A DNA stretch of 31,098 nt from DASZMX01 sp035551475 (lineage in GTDB: Bacteria > Verrucomicrobiota > Verrucomicrobiia > Limisphaerales > Palsa-1400), in contig DASZMX010000032.1 in the NCBI GenBank assembly GCA_035551475.1, positions 1 to 31,098 on the forward strand. Reading direction: 5' to 3'. Both the position numbers and the translations under genes were made by a program. Positions 15,770 to 24,036 of the stretch are shown piece by piece (the first letter of the stretch is position 1; every line of letters starts with the position of its first letter). The notes beneath the pieces are model-generated. The model saw nothing but the letters and a program-made list of their open reading frames with translations. It ran no database searches and had not been told where the DNA came from.

Positions 15770-18059
15770 AGGTTTCCTTTCTTTCCGGGGACTTGGCGGC
15801 GGCGCGCAGGGCGCCCATGATTTGCCCCAGGGCAATGCCGCCGTCGTTGGGGGGCACACGGTGATGCCAGAAGGGGCGAAAACCCGCCTCTTGCAAACGG
15901 CGCACGGCGCATTCTGTCAAATACTTGTTCTGAAAGCAGCCGCCAGTGAGAAGAACGTGCGCCTCGCCCGCGCGTTGCGCCAGGCAGACGATGATTTCCG
16001 CCAGCGTGTGATGGAACTTCGCCGCGATTTCACCCACGGGCCGGCGCGGCGCGTCATCCATGATTTCCACCAGCATCGGACGCCAATCAATTATTGCCGG
16101 CCCTTCGCCAATCAGCTCGAAAGCGTAGGAGCCAGCCGTTCCCGGAGTGACGGCGCATTCCAAATCCATCGCCGCCTGGCCTTCGAACGTCACCCGCTGA
16201 CGCAAGCCGACCAGCGACGCCACGGCGTCGAACAGGCGCCCGGCGCTGGACGTGAAGGGAGAATTGACGCCCGTCGCCAACATGCGTTGCAGCATGCGCT
16301 GTTCGCTCTCGGAAAAATGCCGCAGCGGCGGCGTGTCGAGTTGGAAGGCAGACGCCCCGAACGCTTCATCAAGCAAGCCCAGGGCGCTGCGGCGCGGCTG
16401 CTTCACGGCGGCATCGCCGCCCGGCAAACGAAATTCCCGAAAATGCGCCATGCGCTCAAACCCGGAATCGTCAAGCAAAAGAAATTCGCCGCCCCAGATT
16501 CGGCCGTCACTGCCATAGCCGGTGCCGTCCCAGCAGACGCCGAGCGCGGGCCCTTCCAAATGATGCTCCGCGAGGCACGCCAGGACATGCGCATAGTGAT
16601 GCTGGACGGGCGCGCAGATCGCCGGCGCCAATCGTTGGCGGGCGTATTTGGTGGAAATATAATCGGGATGCAGATCGCACGCGATCACCGCCGGCGCCGT
16701 GTCATAGAGGCGCGGCAAATCCGCCACCGCTGTGCGAAAGGCTGCAAATGCCTGCTCGGTTTCGAGGTCGCCAATGTGCTGGCTGACAATCGCCTGGCTG
16801 CCGACCTTGAGCGCCACGGCATTTTTCAAATGCGCGCCTACCGCCAAAATAGATTCGGTTCCTGGCAAAGACAGCGGCACTGATAACGGCGCGTAGCCAC
16901 GCCCGCCGCGCATCAGCGTTTCCTCCTCCATCATGACGCGCACGACCGAATCGTCCAGTTGACGGACGATCGGGCGATTGTGCACGAGAAAAACGTCAGC
17001 GACATCGCCGAGCCGCTCCAGCGCTTCTCGTTCGTCGATGCAGATCGGTTCATCGGAGAGATTGCCGCTGGTCGCCACCACGGGAAAACCCAATTCCCGC
17101 GCCAGCAAATGGTGCAAAGGCGAGCAGGGCAGCATGACGCCGTAATTCACATTTCCCGGGGCGACGGCGGGCGCGATGGAAGTTGGGCTGGACTTCTTTT
17201 CCACCAAAACAATTGGCGCCTGCCGCGACGTTAGCAGCTTTTTTTCCAACGCGCTGACGCGGCAGACTTCTTCCAACGCGGCCAGTGTGGGAAACAAAAG
17301 CGCCAGCGGTTTTTCGGGGCGATGTTTGCGTTCGCGCAAGCGCGCCACCGCGGCCTCGTTGCGCGCGTCCACGATCAGTTGAAAACCGCCGATGCCTTTC
17401 AGCGCGAGAATTTTTCCGTCCTGCGCGGCGCGGACGGCTTCAAGAAGAGCCTCGTGGCGGCTCCATAAATTACGGCCCTGCGCGTCCCAGAATTCCAGGT
17501 GCGGGCCGCATCTTGGACAGGCGTTCGGCTGCGCGTGGAAACGCCGGTCATGAGGATCATGATATTCGCGCGCGCATTCATCGCACATCGCGAAGTGTTT
17601 CATGGCGGTGTGCGCGCGGTCGTACGGCAGCGCTTCGATGATGCTGAAACGCGGGCCGCAATGCGTGCAATTGGTGAAGGGATAGAGATGGCGTCGATTG
17701 GCCGGATCGAAAATTTCCCTGAGACATTCCGGGCATGTGGCCATGTCCGGCAGAATCAGCGCGCGCTTCGCTCCGTCGGTGGGGCTTTCGCGAATTTCAA
17801 AACCACGGCGTCCGGTGGCGGGAAGTTCTGACGCCTCGACGGACTGCACCTCGGCGGCGCGCGGCGCATCGCTTTCCACGCGGCGTCGAAATTCAGCAAG
17901 ATTTTTCGGCGCGCCCTCGACTTCAATCTCGACGCCTTCTCCCGAGTTGCGTGTCCAGCCGGCGAGGGCCAGTTCATGCGCGAGGTGAAAAACAAAGGGC
18001 CGAAATCCGACGCCTTGCACCGCGCCTCGCACCATGATCCTGGCTCGCTGAAAGTTCAT
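15747..18059 (-). CDS. hypF: Carbamoyltransferase HypF
   Basis: A 770-aa cytoplasmic enzyme that makes the carbamoyl precursor of the CN ligands from carbamoyl phosphate and ATP and loads it on HypE. Domains in order: acylphosphatase-like (about 5-92, VRGAVQGVGFRPF at 10-22); two zinc fingers (Cys109/112/131/134 and Cys159/162/181/184); YrdC-like (about 200-390); Kae1-like (about 400-755) with HHYAHVLACLAEH, WDGTGYGSDGRIWGGEF and LTGGCFQNKYL. All expected parts are present and length is normal. The start overlaps the nickel permease stop by 4 bases. Confidence 0.97.
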   Translation of the reverse strand: MNFQRARIMVRGAVQGVGFRPFVFHLAHELALAGWTRNSGEGVEIEVEGAPKNLAEFRRRVESDAPRAAEVQSVEASELPATGRRGFEIRESPTDGAKRALILPDMATCPECLREIFDPANRRHLYPFTNCTHCGPRFSIIEALPYDRAHTAMKHFAMCDECAREYHDPHDRRFHAQPNACPRCGPHLEFWDAQGRNLWSRHEALLEAVRAAQDGKILALKGIGGFQLIVDARNEAAVARLRERKHRPEKPLALLFPTLAALEEVCRVSALEKKLLTSRQAPIVLVEKKSSPTSIAPAVAPGNVNYGVMLPCSPLHHLLARELGFPVVATSGNLSDEPICIDEREALERLGDVADVFLVHNRPIVRQLDDSVVRVMMEEETLMRGGRGYAPLSVPLSLPGTESILAVGAHLKNAVALKVGSQAIVSQHIGDLETEQAFAAFRTAVADLPRLYDTAPAVIACDLHPDYISTKYARQRLAPAICAPVQHHYAHVLACLAEHHLEGPALGVCWDGTGYGSDGRIWGGEFLLLDDSGFERMAHFREFRLPGGDAAVKQPRRSALGLLDEAFGASAFQLDTPPLRHFSESEQRMLQRMLATGVNSPFTSSAGRLFDAVASLVGLRQRVTFEGQAAMDLECAVTPGTAGSYAFELIGEGPAIIDWRPMLVEIMDDAPRRPVGEIAAKFHHTLAEIIVCLAQRAGEAHVLLTGGCFQNKYLTECAVRRLQEAGFRPFWHHRVPPNDGGIALGQIMGALRAAAKSPERKETYVPGHTR

Positions 18060-18820
18060 TGGATGAGAAGGCCTTTGACGACGCCGATTTCATAGACCAT
18101 GAGCAGGCCGAACCCAAGGCTCACAAAACCCGAGGCCAGCCCGAGCCCTTGGTTGAAGCGCGCGAAACGATGCGCCGTGCAGGCGAAGGGAATTGCCATC
18201 GCGGCGGTGATCAACATCATGCCGGCGATGGTGCCCGCTCCAAAAATCGCGAGATAGAGCACGCCCCAAATGGGCTGGTGAATCATGGGCAACACCAGCA
18301 GCGCTACGGCCGCGGAACCGGCGAGCCCGTGCACGATGCCAACCAGGACGGGACGCAACGTTTTGTAGGCGCGAATCTTTCCGAACCAACTATCCAACCG
18401 CGCGGTCGGGGTTTCGGCGTCCGCGTGTCCGTGGTCGGCGAGCCCGTGGCCGTGCGCATGGGTATGCACAAAATCATCGTGCGCGTGCGGGTGGGAATGT
18501 CCGGCGGCGCCGTGGTCGAGCCATTTCTTGAAACTCGCGATGTTCAGGACGCCGAGAAAAATCAGCATCAAGCCGACGGAAAATTCGAGGCCCAACCCGA
18601 GCTTCTCAGGAATCACGAGGCCAAAGAGAATGATCGCGCCGCCGACCACTACGAGAGTCAAGGAATGCCCCACGCCCCACAGAACTCCGCGCATCGCGGC
18701 CGGGCCGATGCCGCGTTCCCGGCTCACAATGGTCGAGACGGCGATGACGTGGTCGGGATCGGTGGCATGCCGCATGCCCAGGAAAAAACCCAACGCCAGG
18801 ATGGAAGCCAACGTCATCAT
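18056..18820 (-). CDS. Nickel/cobalt permease (NiCoT/HupE-like)
   Basis: A 254-aa inner-membrane protein with about six membrane spans. The RHATDPDHVIAVSTI stretch near the N-terminus gives the NiCoT signature H-x4-D-H (His18, Asp23, His24). A histidine-rich loop (about 103-132, with HSHPHAH and HTHAHGHG) lies between spans and probably binds nickel before transport. It likely supplies Ni2+ for the HypA/HypB insertion step; its place inside the hyp operon supports nickel over cobalt. It overlaps nifU-like and hypF by 4 bases each. Two in-frame ATG codons are adjacent (18820 and 18817); the first was taken. Confidence 0.9.
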   Translation of the reverse strand: MMTLASILALGFFLGMRHATDPDHVIAVSTIVSRERGIGPAAMRGVLWGVGHSLTLVVVGGAIILFGLVIPEKLGLGLEFSVGLMLIFLGVLNIASFKKWLDHGAAGHSHPHAHDDFVHTHAHGHGLADHGHADAETPTARLDSWFGKIRAYKTLRPVLVGIVHGLAGSAAVALLVLPMIHQPIWGVLYLAIFGAGTIAGMMLITAAMAIPFACTAHRFARFNQGLGLASGFVSLGFGLLMVYEIGVVKGLLIQ

Positions 18821-19368
18821 ACAGCCACGGGTTCGAGCGCCACGCCTTCGACTTCAAAGCCGAGCAAATCCGGGCACGCTTCTTCCACGGCTTTGCGCAC
18901 GGCCAATTCGAGGGTGATGGTGGAAGACGGACAGGTTTTGCATGTGCCTTCGAGTTTCACGCGCGCCACGTCGTTTTCAAAACCCAGCAGTTCAATATTG
19001 CCGCCGTGGCTTTGCATGTAGGGACGCACTTTTTCCAACGCCCCGTGCAACCGCTCCTCCAAGCCTTGCGGATGCAGCCCGTGAATGATCAAAAGAGCAT
19101 TCGCCGCAGGATCGCGCAGGAGGCGGTCCAAAATCTTTTTGCCTTCGGCGCCCGAGGCTTGCACCTGCTGCAAAATCCGCTCCAGGCCTTCCCCGTAAAA
19201 CGCCAGCAGCGTTTGCAGGCATTCCTGCAGCAGCGCGCGCGCGGCGGGGTTAGGTTGGGCCTGGATTTGTTCGATCAATTCCTGCAAACGCCGCGCCATT
19301 TGCCGCGGATCGGCGGAGGAGCCGGGCGGCGGGGTGACGCATTCGGTGAACGGTGGATTAGGAGACAT
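18817..19368 (-). CDS. NifU C-terminal-domain protein with a helical extension
   Basis: A 183-aa cytoplasmic protein. The last 80 residues are a NifU C-terminal domain (VRPYMQSHGGNIELLGF, then the Fe-S motif CKTCPSS with Cys143 and Cys146), which in other proteins holds or transfers a [4Fe-4S] cluster. The first 100 residues form a predicted helical domain (LQELIEQIQAQ, LLAFYGEGLERIL, DRLLRDPAANALLIIHGLHP) not found in plain NfuA proteins. Such two-part proteins occur with group 1h hydrogenases, where a role in cluster supply to the small subunit is suspected but unproven. Start: ATG 19368 overlaps hypA by 11 bases with no good ribosome site; ATG 19395 is an alternative. Confidence 0.85.
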   Translation of the reverse strand: MSPNPPFTECVTPPPGSSADPRQMARRLQELIEQIQAQPNPAARALLQECLQTLLAFYGEGLERILQQVQASGAEGKKILDRLLRDPAANALLIIHGLHPQGLEERLHGALEKVRPYMQSHGGNIELLGFENDVARVKLEGTCKTCPSSTITLELAVRKAVEEACPDLLGFEVEGVALEPVAV

Positions 19369-19729
19369 ATTGAATTGTTTTAATGGCGCACTCATGGCCT
19401 TGCTCGGCCTCGGTCGATTTGCCGCAGACGGGGCATTGCAGCGTGGCGACGGGTGTGTCGGCCAGCGACTCCATCCAATATTTCGGCGCGCCTTCATAGG
19501 CGCAGGACGAGCAGCGCACGCGCGCCGGAATGGATTCAATTTCCAGGGCCGAATCTTTCAAGGCGGTTTCCTGCGTCACGGATTCATAACAAAACTTCAA
19601 TTGCTCCGGCTGCACGCAGGTCAATTCTCCGATGGCAAGCCGCACCCGCAAGACGCGGCCGATCTGGCGCGCTTCCACAAATTCCAAAACGCTTTCCACG
19701 ATCGTCGCCGCAATCGACAGCTCATGCAT
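19358..19729 (-). CDS. hypA: Nickel insertion protein HypA
   Basis: A 123-aa cytoplasmic metallochaperone that, with HypB, inserts nickel into the large subunit. The N-terminus MHELSIA has the nickel ligand His2. The zinc domain has two CxxC pairs (Cys73/Cys76 and Cys99/Cys102). Length and motif spacing are standard. It overlaps the end of hypB by 8 bases (ATGCATGA), so translation of the two partners is coupled. Confidence 0.95.
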   Translation of the reverse strand: MHELSIAATIVESVLEFVEARQIGRVLRVRLAIGELTCVQPEQLKFCYESVTQETALKDSALEIESIPARVRCSSCAYEGAPKYWMESLADTPVATLQCPVCGKSTEAEQGHECAIKTIQYVS

Positions 19730-20414
19730 GGGCGGCGGCTTTTTTCGGCGCCAGCACGGCGGCGATTTCGTCCAGCCCCGCGCCGGTTTTGCAACTGGCG
19801 GGAATGACGCGCAAATCGGGCTTGAGCGTATGAACGTCGCGCACGAGTTGCTCCACTTTCACGCCCATCACCTCGGCGAGATCGATTTTATTGATCACCA
19901 CCAAGTCGGCGCCCAAAAACATGTGCGGATGTTTTTTCACCATGTAGGGCCCTTCCGTGACGCTCACGACCACCATGCGGCTGCGCGAGCCGAGCGGAAA
20001 TTCCGCGGGGCAAATCAAGTTGCCGATGTTCTCGATAATGATGAAGTCGAGCGCTTCCAGATCGACGCGCTTTAACGCTTTCCCCACCAAATTGGCGTCC
20101 AGATGGCAGCCATTCACGGTGGCGATTTGCACCACGGGCACGCCCAGGGCCGCGATGCCATCCGTGTCGTTCGCCGTGGTGGCGTCGCCATTGAAAACAG
20201 CCACGGCCAATTTGCCTTGATAGATGCTGGCCAGTTTGGTGATGAGCGTCGTTTTGCCGGAGCCGATGGCTCCCATCACGTCCACGGCGGTGATGTCATG
20301 TTCGTCGAGCAAGGCGCGGTTTTGGCGCGCCAGCTTGGCGTTGGCCTCCAGCAGGCTGTGCTCCAATTCGATGTCGTAGATTTCTTCCGGAACGGCTTCA
20401 ATAATCGGTGTCAT
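19722..20414 (-). CDS. hypB: Nickel-handling GTPase HypB
   Basis: A 230-aa cytoplasmic GTPase of the SIMIBI class. The P-loop GAIGSGKTT is at 48-56, FNGDATTANDTDGI carries the switch region, ENIGNLICPAEF (128-139) includes the dimer-interface Cys135, and INKIDLAEV is the guanine-specificity motif. Cys103-His104 in NGCHLDA is the family metal site. The His-rich N-terminal stretch that stores nickel in some HypB proteins is missing; here the nickel permease carries a His-rich loop instead. It starts 5 bases after the large subunit stop. Confidence 0.95.
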   Translation of the reverse strand: MTPIIEAVPEEIYDIELEHSLLEANAKLARQNRALLDEHDITAVDVMGAIGSGKTTLITKLASIYQGKLAVAVFNGDATTANDTDGIAALGVPVVQIATVNGCHLDANLVGKALKRVDLEALDFIIIENIGNLICPAEFPLGSRSRMVVVSVTEGPYMVKKHPHMFLGADLVVINKIDLAEVMGVKVEQLVRDVHTLKPDLRVIPASCKTGAGLDEIAAVLAPKKAAAHA

Positions 20415-20419
20415 AGTTT

Positions 20420-22237
20420 CTATTTATTCTTCGCCAGGCCCATGAGTCCCGTTGGGGTGTGCATTTGACGTAAAAGTTTTCCCGGGCCCAGATACATGTG
20501 GACGCCGCACGGCAGGCACGGATCGAAGCTGCGCACCGCGCGCATAATGTCGATGCCCTTGAATTTGTCCGGACCGTTTTCCTCGAAGATCGGCGTGTTT
20601 TGCACGGCGTCTTCATAAGGCCCGGGCGTCCCGTAAATATCCCGCGGGCTGGCGTTCCAGGGCGTGGGCGGATAGGGATGGTAATTCGCGATTTTCCCGC
20701 CGCGTATCACCAGATGATGTGACAAAACGCCGCGCACCGCCTCATGGAAGCCGCAGCCAATGGCCTCATCGGGCACTTTGAACGGCGCAAAGGTTTGGGT
20801 GCGTCCGGCGTGGACTTCCCGAATCGCCTGCTCGCAGCAATACAAGCCCACCGCCGCGGCGTAAGCCTGGAAATAGGAGCGCGCGCGATTGCGCTCAAGG
20901 GCGTTGCTCCATTTGGGCACGCGCCAGACAAATTCCACTTCGGGCTTGGTGGCGGTTTTCGGCAGGCGGATGCGCACGGTGTTGTCGCCGGGCGCTTTCA
21001 CGTAACCAACGTCCACCAATCCCGCCAACGCCGTGGTCCAAAGACGCGCAATCGGGCCGCCACCCGTGTCAAGCGCAAGGTGGTCGCCGGTGCGTTTGTC
21101 CAGCCAGCGCGGCGACATCACCCACGTGTATTTGCCCGAGAAATCGCGTTTCTGCGGCTTGGGCAGCGTGGTCTGGTTCCACGGGTGTTTCTTGTCAATC
21201 GGATTGCCGAGCGGATCTCGCGTGACGAAGGTTTCCGATTCCTGCCAATCATCGTAAAACGAGGAACCGAGCAGGATGCGCATGCCGAGGTTGATGTCCA
21301 CCAGGCTGGTGGTGACGAGTTTGCCATCCACCACCACGCCTGGAGTGACAAACATGGCGCGGCCCCATTTTTCCATCGTCTCGTAACGATAATCGCACAC
21401 CTCGGGATCCTGGAACGAGCCCCAGCAGCCGAGCAAAATCCGCCGCTGACCCACCTGTTCGTAACCCGGCAGGGCCTCGTAAAAGAAGTCGAAAAGATCA
21501 TCGTGCAAGGGAATGACCTTTTTCATGAACTCGGCGTATTTGGTCAGGCGCACGAGGTAATCTGTGAACACCTGAATTGAAGGCACCGTGCCCACGCCGC
21601 CGGGATAAAGCGTGGAAGGATGGACGTGCCGGCCTTCCATGAGGCAGAACATTTCGCGCGTCAACCGGCTCATCACCAGCGCTTCGCGATAAAATTCGCC
21701 CTCGAACGGATTGAGCGCGGTCATGATGTTCGCAATGGTGAAGAAGCCATGATCCTTGGCGTGCGGCGCCTCGGTCTTCTGCGCTTTTTCCCAGACGCCG
21801 GGATTGGTCTCCTTGACCATCATCTCGCAGTAATCAACCCCCACGAGGTTGTCCTGGAAGATGCAGTGGTCAAACATATATTCGGCGGCCTCGCCGAGGT
21901 TGACAATCCATTCGCCCAAGGTTGGCGTCTTGACGCCGTAAGCCATGTTCTGCGCATACACGGAGCAGGTGGCGTGATTGTCCCCGCAGATTCCGCAAAT
22001 GCGGCTGGTGATGAAGTGGGCGTCACGCGGGTCCTTGTTCTTCATGAAAATCGAATAACCGCGAAAAATCGACGAAGTGCTTTGGCATTCGGCGACTTTT
22101 TTGCGATCGAAATCAATCTTGGTGTAAATGCCGAGGCTCCCCACGATGCGCGTGATGGGATCCCAATTCATTTCCACGAGTTTTCCCTTGGCGGCGGGCG
22201 CGGCAGCGAGCGGTTTGTCGAGCGTAGCTTCTGGCAT
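20420..22237 (-). CDS. hhyL: [NiFe]-hydrogenase large subunit, group 1h
   Basis: A 605-aa catalytic subunit that carries the NiFe(CN)2CO site and oxidises H2. Nickel ligands are in RICGICGDNHATCS (Cys81, Cys84) and DPCLPCGVH (Cys574, Cys577). Cleavage after His580 by the maturation protease would remove a 25-residue tail, so the gene encodes an ordinary precursor. The overall motif variants (IFRGYSIFMKNKDPRDAHFITSRICG) and partner genes point to group 1h, the oxygen-tolerant high-affinity class; this is by recall of the family, not by a computed tree. AGGAG lies upstream of the ATG and the small subunit ends 9 bases before. The symbol follows the Hhy naming for this class. Confidence 0.95.
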   Translation of the reverse strand: MPEATLDKPLAAAPAAKGKLVEMNWDPITRIVGSLGIYTKIDFDRKKVAECQSTSSIFRGYSIFMKNKDPRDAHFITSRICGICGDNHATCSVYAQNMAYGVKTPTLGEWIVNLGEAAEYMFDHCIFQDNLVGVDYCEMMVKETNPGVWEKAQKTEAPHAKDHGFFTIANIMTALNPFEGEFYREALVMSRLTREMFCLMEGRHVHPSTLYPGGVGTVPSIQVFTDYLVRLTKYAEFMKKVIPLHDDLFDFFYEALPGYEQVGQRRILLGCWGSFQDPEVCDYRYETMEKWGRAMFVTPGVVVDGKLVTTSLVDINLGMRILLGSSFYDDWQESETFVTRDPLGNPIDKKHPWNQTTLPKPQKRDFSGKYTWVMSPRWLDKRTGDHLALDTGGGPIARLWTTALAGLVDVGYVKAPGDNTVRIRLPKTATKPEVEFVWRVPKWSNALERNRARSYFQAYAAAVGLYCCEQAIREVHAGRTQTFAPFKVPDEAIGCGFHEAVRGVLSHHLVIRGGKIANYHPYPPTPWNASPRDIYGTPGPYEDAVQNTPIFEENGPDKFKGIDIMRAVRSFDPCLPCGVHMYLGPGKLLRQMHTPTGLMGLAKNK

Positions 22238-22246
22238 AAAATTCTC

Positions 22247-23341
22247 CTATTCCGATGTGACGTGTTGTTTGCCTTTGGAGTGGCCGTTGCCCGGGAAGGT
22301 CGGCTCGTAACCCGTGGTGATTTCGTGGCCGCGATGGCGCCACTTCGGCTCCTTGTCGAGATTGCGATTGGTGATGGCGCGCAAGGTGCGGATCAGAACG
22401 CCATATTTGCTGATCAATGAGCTGGAAAGCGTGGCGCCGGGCGGCTCATCCATGAACGGCATGAACTTGTCTGGAAAACCGGGCATGGTGCAGCCAATGC
22501 AGATGCCGCCGACATTGGGGCAGCCGCCGATGCCGTCCATCCACCCGCGTTTGGTGACGTTGCAGTTGACAACCGGCCCCCAACAGCCGATTTTCACCAG
22601 GCACTTGGGCGAGCCGTATTCGTGGGCGAAATCTCCCTGCTCGTAATACGAGCCGCGGTCGCAGCCTTCGTGCACGGTCTTGCCGAAAAGCCACGTCGGA
22701 CGAAGCTGTTCATCCAGCGGAATAATCGGGGCCAGTCCCGCCACCTGGTAAAGCAAATAGAGCAGCGTTTCCATCATGTTATCCGGCTGCACGGGGCAGC
22801 CGGGGACATTGACAATGGGAAGGCCGGCTTTGGAGCGCCATTCCCAGCCGAGATAATCCGCCAAACCCATCGCGCCGGTGGGATTGCCTTGCATCGCGTG
22901 GATGCCGCGGTAGGTGGCGCAGGTGCCGGCGGCGATGATCGCGGTGGCTTTGGGCGCGAGGCGGTCGATCCACTCATTGGTCGTGATGGGCTGGCCCGTC
23001 TTGGGATCGGTGCCCATGGCGGCCCAGTAACCTTCAGATTTTATTTCCTCGTTCGGCACGGAGCCTTCGAGCACGAGCACGAAGGGCTCGAGTTTTCCCT
23101 CGGCGGCCAGATGCCAGTATTTCATGAAGTCGTCGCCGACTTCGTACGCCAGAACAGGGTTGTGCAGATGCACCTTGGGCAGGCCGGGGATGGCTCCCAG
23201 CACAATGTCCTCGATGCTGGGCAGCGAAGCGGCGGTGATGGAGACCGAGTCGCCGTCGCAGCTCAGCCCGGTCGTCATCCAGACGACATGTATTTCTTTG
23301 ACAGTCGGCGGGCGGTCCGCATTGACCTGTGGCGTTTTCAT
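22247..23341 (-). CDS. hhyS: [NiFe]-hydrogenase small subunit, group 1h
   Basis: A 364-aa electron-transfer subunit. There is no Tat signal, so the enzyme faces the cytoplasm. The proximal cluster site reads GLSCDGDS: Cys28, then Asp31 where most hydrogenases have Cys; the other ligands are probably Cys141 (GTCATYRG) and Cys182 (PGCPVQP). Three-Cys/one-Asp ligation is a known feature of the group 5/1h enzyme of Ralstonia eutropha and related proteins. Distal site candidates are His224, Cys227, Cys247 and Cys253; medial candidates are Cys260, Cys274, Cys281 and Cys284. No C-terminal membrane helix is present, so contact with the quinone pool must be through another protein. The start at 23341 has GGGGGA about 10 bases upstream. 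Confidence 0.95.
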   Translation of the reverse strand: MKTPQVNADRPPTVKEIHVVWMTTGLSCDGDSVSITAASLPSIEDIVLGAIPGLPKVHLHNPVLAYEVGDDFMKYWHLAAEGKLEPFVLVLEGSVPNEEIKSEGYWAAMGTDPKTGQPITTNEWIDRLAPKATAIIAAGTCATYRGIHAMQGNPTGAMGLADYLGWEWRSKAGLPIVNVPGCPVQPDNMMETLLYLLYQVAGLAPIIPLDEQLRPTWLFGKTVHEGCDRGSYYEQGDFAHEYGSPKCLVKIGCWGPVVNCNVTKRGWMDGIGGCPNVGGICIGCTMPGFPDKFMPFMDEPPGATLSSSLISKYGVLIRTLRAITNRNLDKEPKWRHRGHEITTGYEPTFPGNGHSKGKQHVTSE

Positions 23342-23367
23342 AGAGTTAGTCCCCCTTTTTTTGAATT

Positions 23368-23508
23368 TTACATACTGAATATTTTGGATTCGCGGCGCAT
23401 GGCGGGAATTTCCCGAATGATCATGAATAAAACGGTCAATGCGGCCAGCACACCCACCACGACCCAGGCTTGGGCGGGATGACTCAGATTTTCAAACCAG
23501 TTTAACAT
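23368..23508 (-). CDS. 46-aa single-span membrane peptide, DUF6893-like
   Basis: A small gene in the 180-base interval between the protease and small-subunit genes. The product starts MLNWFENLSHPAQAW, has one hydrophobic span (about residues 14-31, VVVGVLAALTVLFMII), and ends in a basic tail, IPAMRRESKIFSM. This layout (helix, then Pro and Arg-rich tail ending with Ser-Met) matches the DUF6893 small proteins I know from next to group 1h hydrogenases in actinobacteria; the match is by eye. AAAGGA lies 8-10 bases before ATG 23508. It begins 12 bases after the protease gene and ends 26 bases before hhyS. It could tether the soluble hydrogenase to the membrane (inference). Confidence 0.75.
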   Translation of the reverse strand: MLNWFENLSHPAQAWVVVGVLAALTVLFMIIREIPAMRRESKIFSM

Positions 23509-23520
23509 ATGCTTTTCCTT

Positions 23521-24036
23521 TCAAGCCGGCGCCAGGCCGGCGGTTGTTTTCTCTTTTGCTCCGCTGATTTCGCGGCAAAGCGTGGCAATCATCTCGACCG
23601 CCTGCGGAATGGCTTGGCGAACAGGCTCGCTCAAACCGATTTCGCCCTCCTCGCTGTCCAACACCGCGGGTTCGCAGCCGACGAGGTAAATCTTCCCGTT
23701 CACGCCGCCGAGATTCTGGGCCATTTGCAGGACGGAAACGGGATTCAGGCTATGGCCGTCGGGCGGCAAAACGCCGAAATTCGACAACGCCGCCGGATCG
23801 ATTTCCAGCAGGCAGGTGGCGCCGGGAAGTTCGCCGCGCGGCGTGGCGTCAATCAGAATGACCGCTTCGTTTTCCTCGGTGAGCGCATAGGCGAGGTCAT
23901 AGCTGCGGATGCCAAAGTCAAACACCTGCGCTTCGGGGGGCAGGGGAACGCGCAACAAGGCGCGCGCCACTTCGCAGCCAAATGCGTCGTCGCCGCAAAA
24001 GATATTTCCAATGCCCGCAATGAGAATTCGGTTCAT
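23521..24036 (-). CDS. Hydrogenase large-subunit maturation protease (HyaD/HybD family)
   Basis: A 171-aa cytoplasmic endopeptidase that removes the C-terminal tail of the large subunit after nickel insertion. The N-terminus ILIAGIGNIFCGDDAFG is the family signature; Asp17, Asp63 and His95 line up with the nickel-sensing Glu16, Asp62 and His93 of E. coli HybD (Asp instead of Glu at the first). The ATG at 24036 overlaps the preceding stop by 4 bases and places the signature at the N-terminus; a longer upstream frame is spurious. The target cleavage site is in the large subunit two genes downstream. Confidence 0.93.
   Translation of the reverse strand: MNRILIAGIGNIFCGDDAFGCEVARALLRVPLPPEAQVFDFGIRSYDLAYALTEENEAVILIDATPRGELPGATCLLEIDPAALSNFGVLPPDGHSLNPVSVLQMAQNLGGVNGKIYLVGCEPAVLDSEEGEIGLSEPVRQAIPQAVEMIATLCREISGAKEKTTAGLAPA

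Noticed and set aside
15500..15859. Longer 119-codon version of hypC starting at 15859
   Set aside because: HypC proteins begin MCLxxP with an essential Cys2; the extension lies inside hypF and has no similarity to the family.
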